From Pseudomonadota bacterium (GTDB taxonomy: Bacteria > Pseudomonadota > Gammaproteobacteria > Enterobacterales > Enterobacteriaceae): 8,271 nucleotides of DNA. The stretch is from positions 1 through 8,271 of the forward strand of contig JAFACP010000425.1 of assembly GCA_023425455.1 (NCBI GenBank), in the 5' to 3' direction. Position numbers and translations under genes: made by a program. Positions 1 through 5,138 of this stretch are shown in pieces. Numbering within the stretch: the first letter of the stretch is position 1; the number at the start of each line of letters is the position of its first letter. The notes under the pieces were generated by a model. It saw nothing but the letters and a program-made list of their open reading frames with translations. It searched no databases and was not told the DNA's origin.

Positions 1-753
1 ATTTGGCGAACGCTGAAGTAACCACGCCAGCGCCACCTGCATCGCCGTCGCGTCGAGCGAATCCGCAACTGCCTGCAGCCCGGAAGATTGCAGTGGCGTA
101 AAACCGCCAAGCGGGAAGAACGGTACGTAGGCAATTCCCTGCCGGGCCAGGCTGTCCACCAGCGCATCGTCTGCCCGGTTGACAATGTTGTACATGTTCT
201 GCACGCAGACCACAGGCGCGATAGACTGCGCCTCGGCAACCTGCGCGGCAGTGACGTTACTCAACCCGATATGACGAACCAGCCCCTGCTGCTGAAGCTC
301 CGCGAGGGTGGTAAACGGTTCAGCGATCGAGCCTTCCGCCGGACCGTGGGTGCTGAACATGATCCGCAGGTTGACCACATCCAGCACATCCTGCTGCAGG
401 TTACGCAAATTGTCATGTACCGCCTGGGTCAGCGCCTGCGCGGAAAATGCCGGCAGCCACGAGGCGTCATCGCCACGTCGGGCGCCAATCTTGGTCACCA
501 GCGTGAGGTTGTCCCTGTAGGGGTGCAACGCCTCACAAATCAGCTGATTGGTAATATGCGGGCCGTAAAAATCACTGGTATCAATATGATTAACCCCTGA
601 CGCCACGGCTTCACGCAGCACCTCCAGCGCCGCCTTTTTATCTTTCGGCGGACCAAAAACGCCGGGACCGGCAAGCTGCATTGCCCCATAGCCAAGCCGA
701 TAAACTGTACGCGACCCTAACGTCCAGGTTCCGCTTTTTTCAATACTGCTCAT
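1..753 (-). CDS. pdxI: PdxI (YdbC) pyridoxal reductase, aldo/keto reductase family, 3' end cut by window edge
   Basis: The product is an NADPH-dependent aldo/keto reductase. Its E. coli counterpart reduces pyridoxal to pyridoxine in cytosolic vitamin B6 salvage. The window holds 251 codons of a protein I recall as about 286 residues; it stops at WLLQRSPN, so only the C-terminal cofactor-binding end is missing. The start ATG (751-753, read leftward) follows a GGAAGG ribosome site. Family marks are RLGYGAMQLAGPGVFGPP near residue 20-36, NHIDTSDFYGP at 55-65 with catalytic Asp58 and Tyr63, and VTKIGA with Lys88. The LDVVNLR segment at 124-130 carries Asn128 where most AKRs have the fourth catalytic residue, His; as I recall, E. 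coli YdbC shares this. The gene diverges from the chemoreceptor across about 140 bases, and I could not place its own promoter with confidence. Assignment is by remembered whole-length resemblance to YdbC. Confidence 0.93.
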   Translation of the reverse strand, partial: MSSIEKSGTWTLGSRTVYRLGYGAMQLAGPGVFGPPKDKKAALEVLREAVASGVNHIDTSDFYGPHITNQLICEALHPYRDNLTLVTKIGARRGDDASWLPAFSAQALTQAVHDNLRNLQQDVLDVVNLRIMFSTHGPAEGSIAEPFTTLAELQQQGLVRHIGLSNVTAAQVAEAQSIAPVVCVQNMYNIVNRADDALVDSLARQGIAYVPFFPLGGFTPLQSSGLQAVADSLDATAMQVALAWLLQRSPN

Positions 754-810
754 GTTACCTTCCTCAGTAAAAATGATCCGGGTTTACAACAGGTTCCGCG
801 AAGGAATCAT

Positions 811-828
811 TAGTTAAGCAATAGTTAA
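811..828. repeat. Two TAGTTAA direct repeats, 11 bases apart
   Basis: TAGTTAA occurs at 811-817 and again at 822-828, about one helical turn apart, directly upstream of the sigma-28 promoter of the chemoreceptor gene. A degenerate third copy (AAGTTTAA) lies at 833-840, another 11 bases on. The spacing suits side-by-side protein binding or an UP-like element, but the motif is AT-rich and short, so chance cannot be excluded. Confidence 0.4.
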
Positions 829-843
829 ATTAAAGTTTAATTT
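827..843. repeat. Near-perfect 17-base palindrome overlapping the MCP promoter -35
   Basis: AAATTAAA (827-834) and TTTAATTT (836-843) are exact reverse complements around a single central G at 835. The palindrome covers the whole TAAAGTTT -35 element of the sigma-28 promoter and lies in the pdxI/MCP divergent region, so a bound dimer would block that promoter. Part of the symmetry comes from the -35 sequence itself, and no regulator is identified. Confidence 0.5.
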
Positions 844-857
844 CGCTACGACGATAT
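831..857 (+). promoter_or_regulatory. Sigma-28 (FliA) flagellar class 3 promoter of the chemoreceptor gene
   Basis: TAAAGTTT at 831-838 is an exact match to the enterobacterial FliA -35 consensus. After an 11-base spacer comes GACGATAT at 850-857, which matches the GCCGATAA -10 consensus at 6 of 8 positions. The predicted start is near 863-865, leaving a leader of about 30 bases before the MCP ATG at 896. The promoter type fits the gene, since chemoreceptors are normally transcribed by FliA. Confidence 0.88.
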
Positions 858-895
858 TATCTGTGTAACCTCTGCATCTATAACGGACGACCGCT

Positions 896-2563
896 ATGTT
901 GAAAAATCTGCACGTGATCACCGGTATTATCTTTGCTCTCACCATATTCTGTCTGCTGCAAGTTGTCACGGGAGGGTTGTTCTACTCTGCCGTCAGCAAC
1001 GATCGCCACAACTTTCAAAACTCCGGGGTACTTAACGCCCAGCAGGAAAGCCTCAGCGACAGCGTGAATACGCTGGTTAAAACCCGCGTCACCATCACCC
1101 GCGTAGCCATCCGCTTTTTGAAAAACCAACGCGATCCAGCCTCTCTGGCGGGGATCAACAAGCTGCTGGGTACCGCCAGCGACTCACTGGGTAAGGCCGA
1201 GGCGTTGTACGCGGACTGGAAAAAAATCCCGCAGGTCGACGGACAGAATGCGGCCTTAACGGAAGAGATGCAGAAGTCCTGGGGCCAGATGCATGAAGTG
1301 ATGCGCCTGTCGATTGCGTATCTGCGGGCCGATAACTACCAGGCCTACGGTGACCTGGACGCCCAGCAGGCCCAGGATGATATGGAGGCGGTATACACCC
1401 GCTGGCGTGCGGAAAACAACACCCTGCGTAACGCCGCCGCCCAGGAAAATCAGAGCAGCTTTACCCATATGCAATGGACGCTGGCGGCCATCGCGCTGGC
1501 GGTGATTGCCGTACTGGTTGTGATCTGGCTGGGGTTAAAGCATCTGCTGCTGCAGCCGTTAAAGGTCATTATGAACCATATTCGCACGATTGCCGCTGGC
1601 GATTTGACCCATGACATAAACCTGAACAGCCGTAACGAAATGGGCCAACTGGCCGCAGGTCTGCACGAGATGCAGCAGTCGCTGGTCAGCACCGTCAGCG
1701 TGGTGCGCGGCAGTACGGACTCTATCTATACCGGCGCAGGCGAAATTGCCGCCGGAAGCAACGACCTCTCCGCCCGTACCGAACAGCAGGCGGCGTCGCT
1801 TGAAGAAACCGCCGCCAGCATGGAAGAGCTTACCGCGACGGTGAAACAGAACTCCGATAACGCCCGCCAGGCAACGCTGCTGGCGAAAAATGCCTCGGAT
1901 ACGGCCGCGCGTGGCGGACGGGTGGTGGATAACGTGGTTCGCACCATGACCGAGATCGCCGACAGTTCACAGCAAATCGCGCACATTACCGGCGTGATTG
2001 ACAGCATCGCTTTCCAGACCAACATTCTGGCCCTCAACGCCGCGGTAGAAGCTGCCCGCGCCGGTGAACAGGGACGCGGCTTTGCGGTGGTGGCGGGCGA
2101 AGTGCGCACTCTGGCCAGCCGCAGCGCGCAGGCGGCGAAAGAGATCAAAGGGCTGATTGAGAACTCGGTAAACCGGGTCAGCACCGGCTCTGAACAGGTT
2201 AGTGAGGCGGGTGAAACCATGAAGGAGATCGTTGCCGCAGTTACCCGCGTGACCGATATCATGGGCGAAATCTCCTCGGCCTCCGATGAGCAAAGCCGGG
2301 GTATTGAACAGGTTAGCCTGGCGGTGTCGCAGATGGACAGCGTCACTCAGCAAAACGCCGCGCTGGTGCAGGAGTCCGCAACCGCCGCTGCAGCGCTGGA
2401 AGACCAGTCCGAACAGCTGCGTCAGGCGGTGGCAGCATTCCGTCTGAACGCCAGTCAGGCCACGGCGCCCCGCCAGACCAGCGTAAAAGCGCCGCAGCTG
2501 CTGCGCCCTGGTGTCGCGACAGCGACGGCGAACGCTGCAGACGCCAACTGGGAAACCTTCTGA
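896..2563 (+). CDS. Tsr-like methyl-accepting chemotaxis protein with non-Tsr ligand pocket
   Basis: A 555-residue inner-membrane chemoreceptor that would signal to CheA/CheW; E. coli Tsr is 551 residues. In order: short cytoplasmic N-terminus, TM1 about 7-32, periplasmic four-helix ligand domain about 33-190, TM2 about 193-215, HAMP about 216-268, then the methylation helices and signalling hairpin. The hairpin tip [20 protein letters not shown] (381-400) is the universal MCP core. Methylation-helix positions align with Tsr: Q297, E304, E311, E493 and E502. The C-terminus is NWETF, the pentapeptide that tethers CheR and CheB. The ligand domain keeps Arg64, Arg69 and Arg73, which bind the amino-acid backbone in Tsr and Tar, but has Thr68 for Tsr Asn68 and Ala156 for Tsr Thr156, so serine is not assured as ligand. 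Expression should come from the sigma-28 promoter at 831-857. I leave the symbol blank because this looks like an extra Tsr-family receptor rather than tsr itself. Confidence 0.95.
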   Translation: MLKNLHVITGIIFALTIFCLLQVVTGGLFYSAVSNDRHNFQNSGVLNAQQESLSDSVNTLVKTRVTITRVAIRFLKNQRDPASLAGINKLLGTASDSLGKAEALYADWKKIPQVDGQNAALTEEMQKSWGQMHEVMRLSIAYLRADNYQAYGDLDAQQAQDDMEAVYTRWRAENNTLRNAAAQENQSSFTHMQWTLAAIALAVIAVLVVIWLGLKHLLLQPLKVIMNHIRTIAAGDLTHDINLNSRNEMGQLAAGLHEMQQSLVSTVSVVRGSTDSIYTGAGEIAAGSNDLSARTEQQAASLEETAASMEELTATVKQNSDNARQATLLAKNASDTAARGGRVVDNVVRTMTEIADSSQQIAHITGVIDSIAFQTNILALNAAVEAARAGEQGRGFAVVAGEVRTLASRSAQAAKEIKGLIENSVNRVSTGSEQVSEAGETMKEIVAAVTRVTDIMGEISSASDEQSRGIEQVSLAVSQMDSVTQQNAALVQESATAAAALEDQSEQLRQAVAAFRLNASQATAPRQTSVKAPQLLRPGVATATANAADANWETF

Positions 2564-2577
2564 CGCGCTGACGCCCG

Positions 2578-3477
2578 CTAACTGATCCAGCGCGTGCTAT
2601 CGGGGACACTCTCCAGAAGAAAGGCGGAGAGTGTCCCTATCCCCTGCTGTTTGGCGCTGTCGGCAGGCCACACCAGATAATAGCCGTCCCCTGTCCTGAT
2701 GGTCCGCGTAAAAGGCATCTGCAGCAGACCGTTTTCCAGCGCCGGAAGCGACAGCGTGATGTCGCCCACCGACACGCCAAACCCGCCCGCCGCAGCCTGA
2801 TTTCCCTGCTCGAGGGTATCAAACACTTTCCCTTTGCTGATATCGAGCGTCGACGCATAGCAACTGCCCTTCAGCCAGCGCCGCCAGTCCCGGCGATCCG
2901 CGGAGGGGTGGATAAGCTCACAGGCGGCGAGATTGCTGCGCGCTTTCGCCACCAGACCCGGGGCGCACACCGGCGCCAGCCACTCATCAAACAGCCGCAG
3001 CGACCGCGTCTGCTCACCGAACTGGCCGTTGCCCAGCAGGATGGCGCAGTCGAACGGCTCATGGCGAAAATCGACCTTATCCACATCCATCCAGACGCTG
3101 GAAATATGCACCTCTGGCGTTGAGTTTTTCTCAACAAAGCGGCGCATCGTATTGAGCAGCCAGTTCAGGGTTAAGGTAGAGGGTGCCTTCAGCCGCAGCG
3201 TGTTGCGGGTGGTGCGAAACGCTTCGCAGGCGCTTTCAAGGAAAGCAAAGCCCTCCCTGATCTGCCGGGCCAGCAGCAGCCCGGCGTCCGTCAGTTCAAC
3301 GGCGGGCCCTTTGCGGATAAAGAGCTGACACTGAAGGTTATCTTCCAGCGTGCGAATATGCCGGCTGATGGCACCGGGGGTAACGTGCAGGTGTTCAGCC
3401 GCCCGGCTGAACGAACCGTAAGCGGCCGCCGCATCAAAGGCACGCAGCGCATACAGGGGAGGAAGTGGCGATGACAT
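2578..3477 (-). CDS. LysR-family transcription regulator, GcvA-like subgroup
   Basis: A 299-residue LysR-type regulator. The N-terminus has the GcvA/AmpR-type opening LPPLYALRAFDAAAAYGSFS, then AAEHLHVTPGAISRHIRTLE (residues about 26-45), the winged helix-turn-helix. A ligand-sensing domain follows from about residue 90 to the end. The start ATG sits two residues before the conserved LPPL opening, as expected, although its ribosome site (GGTG) is weak. The gene diverges from a LysE-family exporter, the usual arrangement for a regulator that senses an exported compound and activates its exporter. A T-N11-A palindrome 14 bases before its start codon suggests it also represses itself. It converges on the MCP gene with 14 bases between stops. 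I cannot name the effector, and no specific E. coli orthologue came to mind. Confidence 0.9.
   Translation of the reverse strand: MSSPLPPLYALRAFDAAAAYGSFSRAAEHLHVTPGAISRHIRTLEDNLQCQLFIRKGPAVELTDAGLLLARQIREGFAFLESACEAFRTTRNTLRLKAPSTLTLNWLLNTMRRFVEKNSTPEVHISSVWMDVDKVDFRHEPFDCAILLGNGQFGEQTRSLRLFDEWLAPVCAPGLVAKARSNLAACELIHPSADRRDWRRWLKGSCYASTLDISKGKVFDTLEQGNQAAAGGFGVSVGDITLSLPALENGLLQMPFTRTIRTGDGYYLVWPADSAKQQGIGTLSAFLLESVPDSTRWIS
2603..2637. repeat. Perfect 12-base inverted repeat (hairpin) at the 3' end of the LysR gene
   Basis: GGGACACTCTCC (2603-2614) and GGAGAGTGTCCC (2626-2637) are exact reverse complements around an 11-base loop. The hairpin lies inside the last 20 codons of the LysR gene and 40 bases past the MCP stop, so it could end or protect MCP transcripts. 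Neither side carries a T-tract, so it is not a standard intrinsic terminator. Confidence 0.6.
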
Positions 3478-3490
3478 AACAGCACCAATA

Positions 3491-3505
3491 GTGAGTTTAA
3501 CTCAC
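3491..3505. promoter_or_regulatory. LysR-type operator (T-N11-A palindrome) between LysR and LysE genes
   Basis: GTGAGTT (3491-3497) and AACTCAC (3499-3505) form a 7+1+7 palindrome with T3492 and A3504 exactly 11 bases apart, the LysR-family recognition geometry. Its centre is about 65 bases upstream of the predicted LysE start site (near 3563), the classic position of a LysR primary binding site. It also lies 14 bases from the LysR start codon, where binding would block that gene. No footprint data support it; the inference rests on geometry and context. Confidence 0.7.
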
Positions 3506-3527
3506 ATTAGAGCGCAGGTTTTTCCGT

Positions 3528-3556
3528 TTTTCAATGCCGCGTCCGTCGGCAATACT
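3528..3556 (+). promoter_or_regulatory. Possible sigma-70 promoter for the LysE-family exporter
   Basis: TTTTCA (3528-3533) and AATACT (3551-3556) are separated by 17 bases and each match consensus at 4 of 6 positions. This is weak, as expected for an activator-dependent promoter. The predicted start near 3563 places the upstream palindrome at -65. Confidence 0.4.
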
Positions 3557-3588
3557 CCAGCCGTCTGTCACAAAAGAGGAGCACCGCG

Positions 3589-4209
3589 ATGGTGTTGTCA
3601 TTACTGGGAGCCTATCTGCTGGCGGTACTGTTATTGCTTATTACCCCTGGCCCCGTGGTTGCGCTCATCACCCACACTGCCGTGCGAAAAGGCTACCGGC
3701 AGGCGTTTAATACTCTTGCCGGCACCAGCCTTGCGTCTCTGGTATTGCTGAGCCTGGCCGTACTGATTTTATGCGGCGTGCTGAACATTCATCCGCTAAG
3801 TCTGGCGGTTATCGGCTTTACCGGCGCGCTGTTCATCGCGCGAATGAGCGCACAAATGTTAACAGCCAGGGATGACCACGCCCACGCGTCAGCCCCGCAG
3901 GGCGGTTTTATCCGCGGCTTTTTCACCGCCCTCGCCAACCCTAAAGATATTCTCTTTTTTGTCGCGTTTTTTCCGCAATTTATCCCGGTGACGCGCCATT
4001 TTTCCCACAGCGTGGCCCTGTTGAGCGCCTGCTGGGTGACGCTCGACCTGCTGATCATGACGCTGTGGATCATGCTCATCAGGCGGTATGTTTCACCGCG
4101 ATACGCCCAGGCAATTCGGCTGGCGACGGCGCTGCTGATGCTGGCCGTCGCGATATATGGCGGGTACTGGAATGGAAAAACGATATGGATAGCGCTGGCG
4201 GTCGCTTAA
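3589..4209 (+). CDS. LysE/RhtB-family amino-acid or metabolite exporter
   Basis: A 206-residue inner-membrane protein of the usual LysE/RhtB length, with about six hydrophobic segments (roughly 3-25, 42-62, 68-88, 113-133, 143-165 and 175-194). The family signature is ITPGPVVAL near residues 18-26 (TPGP at 19-22), followed by the charged turn VRKGYRQAFNTLAG at 32-45. The second hallmark is ANPKDILFFVAFFPQF at 116-131. Such proteins export amino acids or related compounds using the proton gradient; the substrate cannot be read from sequence. The ATG has an AGGAG site seven bases upstream (3577-3581). The gene is divergent from the LysR gene and probably controlled by it. Its stop TAA overlaps the smrA stop by three bases (4207-4209 against 4206-4208), so the two genes are tightly convergent. 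Confidence 0.9.
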   Translation: MVLSLLGAYLLAVLLLLITPGPVVALITHTAVRKGYRQAFNTLAGTSLASLVLLSLAVLILCGVLNIHPLSLAVIGFTGALFIARMSAQMLTARDDHAHASAPQGGFIRGFFTALANPKDILFFVAFFPQFIPVTRHFSHSVALLSACWVTLDLLIMTLWIMLIRRYVSPRYAQAIRLATALLMLAVAIYGGYWNGKTIWIALAVA

Positions 4210-4769
4210 CGCCTCCGCTTCGCGTGCCGTTCCCGGTTATCCTCCCGGGCGTCGTCAGATTTTCTCAGGGCGACATAACACGCCCCGCTGCCGCCGTGGT
4301 GCGGCTGTGCCACACAAAAGGCCTGTACCTCGTCAAATTCCACTAACCAGCGCGCCAGATAACTGCGTATGACGTTGGGGTGCGAATGGTTTTCGCGTCC
4401 TTTACCGTGAATGATAATCAGATTGCGTTGCCCGTCGCGCATGGCCTGGCGGATAAATGAGAACACCCGCTGGCGGCACTGCTCCGCAGGCTGACGTAAC
4501 AGATTTAAGCTGGACTGACGGGCATATTTTCCCGCACGCAGCTTATCAATAACCCCCTGCTGAATCCCCTCCCGCCGGAAGGCCAGCGGCTCCCCGAGGG
4601 GCAACAGCTCCAGAAACCCAAGGGTTAAAAAGTTATCGAGCTGCCCGGTGTCGATCTGCTGGCGGGACCGCGTATTGCGCACCGGCTGCCAGTGCACATC
4701 GGCGCAGTGCTTGAGGGGCTGGACATCCTCCATGGCGTCAAGAAAAAGTGATTTGTCGTCAGGGTTCAT
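4206..4769 (-). CDS. smrA: SmrA (YdaL), Smr-domain protein
   Basis: A 187-residue protein, the same length as I recall for E. coli SmrA (YdaL), and similar from MNPDDKSLFLDAMEDVQPLK at the start to the ERHAKRRR tail. Residues about 85-168 form the Smr (MutS2 C-terminal-like) domain. The HGKG loop is at 121-124 and GGSGACYVALRK is at 159-170. The usual first Smr motif LDLHG appears as LNLLR (88-92), so one ordinarily conserved His is absent; E. coli SmrA shares this as I recall. Smr domains bind or nick nucleic acids, and DNA endonuclease activity has been reported for the E. coli protein; its physiological role is unclear. The start ATG has a strong GGAGGA site five bases upstream. A sigma-70 promoter lies at 4799-4827. 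Its place beside mcaS and abgR matches E. coli. Confidence 0.93.
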   Translation of the reverse strand: MNPDDKSLFLDAMEDVQPLKHCADVHWQPVRNTRSRQQIDTGQLDNFLTLGFLELLPLGEPLAFRREGIQQGVIDKLRAGKYARQSSLNLLRQPAEQCRQRVFSFIRQAMRDGQRNLIIIHGKGRENHSHPNVIRSYLARWLVEFDEVQAFCVAQPHHGGSGACYVALRKSDDAREDNRERHAKRRR

Positions 4770-4798
4770 GGAAATCCTCCGGCTACATCGGTTTCTGT

Positions 4799-4827
4799 AC
4801 TATACCCGCGGCGAACGTACCTCTCAA
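4799..4827 (-). promoter_or_regulatory. Sigma-70 promoter of smrA
   Basis: Read on the minus strand, TTGAGA (4822-4827) is followed by a 17-base spacer and TATAGT (4799-4804). The two hexamers match consensus at 4 of 6 and 5 of 6 positions with ideal spacing. The start would be near 4792, giving a short leader to the smrA ATG at 4769. A small CCCTG/CAGGG inverted repeat (4831-4843) lies just upstream. Confidence 0.65.
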
Positions 4828-4855
4828 TGACCCTGCGTCAGGGGAAAACAGAGGA

Positions 4856-4971
4856 TAATCATTGCGCAAATAATAACCCGATGAATAGATAATATATCTT
4901 TAAGATAAACTTAAATCTTACTTAACTAAAATTTTAGCGCAGATAAAACTGATAAATTTAAGTTAAAAATT
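4856..4971. other. AT-rich non-coding stretch upstream of mcaS
   Basis: I see no credible coding frame here. The stretch is markedly richer in A and T than the flanking genes and contains a perfect 9-base inverted repeat: AACTTAAAT at 4908-4916 and ATTTAAGTT at 4956-4964. Such tracts often bind H-NS or bend DNA, but in sequence this AT-rich the repeat may be chance. It probably forms the upstream control region of mcaS. Confidence 0.5.
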
Positions 4972-4987
4972 CGTGAAATCAATCACC
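4972..4987 (+). promoter_or_regulatory. CRP-like binding site upstream of mcaS
   Basis: CGTGA (4972-4976), six bases, then TCACC (4983-4987) fits TGTGA-N6-TCACA at 8 of 10 positions, with both GTGA and TCAC cores intact. E. coli mcaS is activated by cAMP-CRP. The centre lies at -51.5 from the start I infer at 5031, ten bases from either standard class I (-61.5) or class II (-41.5) position. Confidence 0.6.
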
Positions 4988-5017
4988 CCAAATCCTTTCA
5001 TTTTGAGGAAATGGTGT

Positions 5018-5023
5018 TATAAC
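5018..5023 (+). promoter_or_regulatory. mcaS promoter -10 box
   Basis: TATAAC matches TATAAT at 5 of 6 positions and ends seven bases before A5031, the start inferred by lining up the RNA with E. coli McaS. No good -35 is present: CTTTCA at 4995-5000 matches 3 of 6. That fits dependence on an activator. Confidence 0.6.
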
Positions 5024-5030
5024 TAAATAT

Positions 5031-5126
5031 ACCTGCTCCACGGATACAACTCGCGGGAATTGCGAAAGGATGCACTGCTGTGTGTACTTTAGGGTCTGTC
5101 TGATGTCGGCAGACTCTGTTTTTTTT
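5031..5126 (+). ncRNA. mcaS: McaS small RNA homologue (Hfq-dependent, motility/biofilm regulator)
   Basis: This is a small RNA gene between smrA and abgR, where E. coli carries mcaS (formerly IsrA/IS061). The segment GGATGCACTGCTGTGTGTAC at 5068-5087 is, as I recall it, identical to E. coli McaS, and the terminator hairpin that follows is clearly related. The inferred length, about 96 bases, agrees with 95 in E. coli. The first 37 bases are diverged. In E. coli, McaS acts with Hfq to repress csgD and activate flhD, and binds the CsrA protein through GGA motifs, which relieves pgaA repression. Here GGA occurs at 5042-5044, 5056-5058 and 5068-5070. The terminator loop, which as I remember contains GGA in E. 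coli, reads TGA here. A -10 box, a CRP-like site and an intrinsic terminator complete the transcription unit. Identification is by remembered sequence and position. Confidence 0.87.
5090..5126 (+). terminator. Intrinsic terminator of mcaS
   Basis: The arms 5090-5100 and 5108-5118 pair in an 11-bp stem with a 7-base loop (TGATGTC) and four G-T wobbles. Eight Ts follow at 5119-5126, then A and four more Ts. The hairpin plus T-tract is oriented for the plus strand and doubles as the Hfq-binding 3' end expected of McaS. Read on the minus strand it has no T-tract, so it does not serve abgR. Confidence 0.9.
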
Positions 5127-5138
5127 ATTTTCTCACAT

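Noticed and set aside
88..600. 170-residue plus-strand open frame opposite pdxI
   Set aside because: pdxI on the minus strand matches a known family throughout; this frame shows no family resemblance and no ribosome site.
1726..2346. 206-residue open frame on the minus strand inside the MCP gene
   Set aside because: It is antisense to the most conserved MCP signalling region, has low-complexity Ser/Ala/Arg composition, no ribosome site and no recognisable domain.
3491..3505. CRP site resembling the lac operon CRP box (GTGAG...CTCAC)
   Set aside because: The GTGA and TCAC halves are seven bases apart rather than the six CRP needs, whereas the T-N11-A register and neighbouring LysR gene are exact.
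4831..4843. CCCTG/CAGGG hairpin as a terminator
   Set aside because: The stem is five bases with a three-base loop and no T-tract on either strand, and it lies upstream of the smrA promoter, not after a gene.
4850..4882. Fur-box-like sequence GATAATCATT
   Set aside because: Only about one half of the symmetric Fur consensus is present, in a generally AT-rich stretch.
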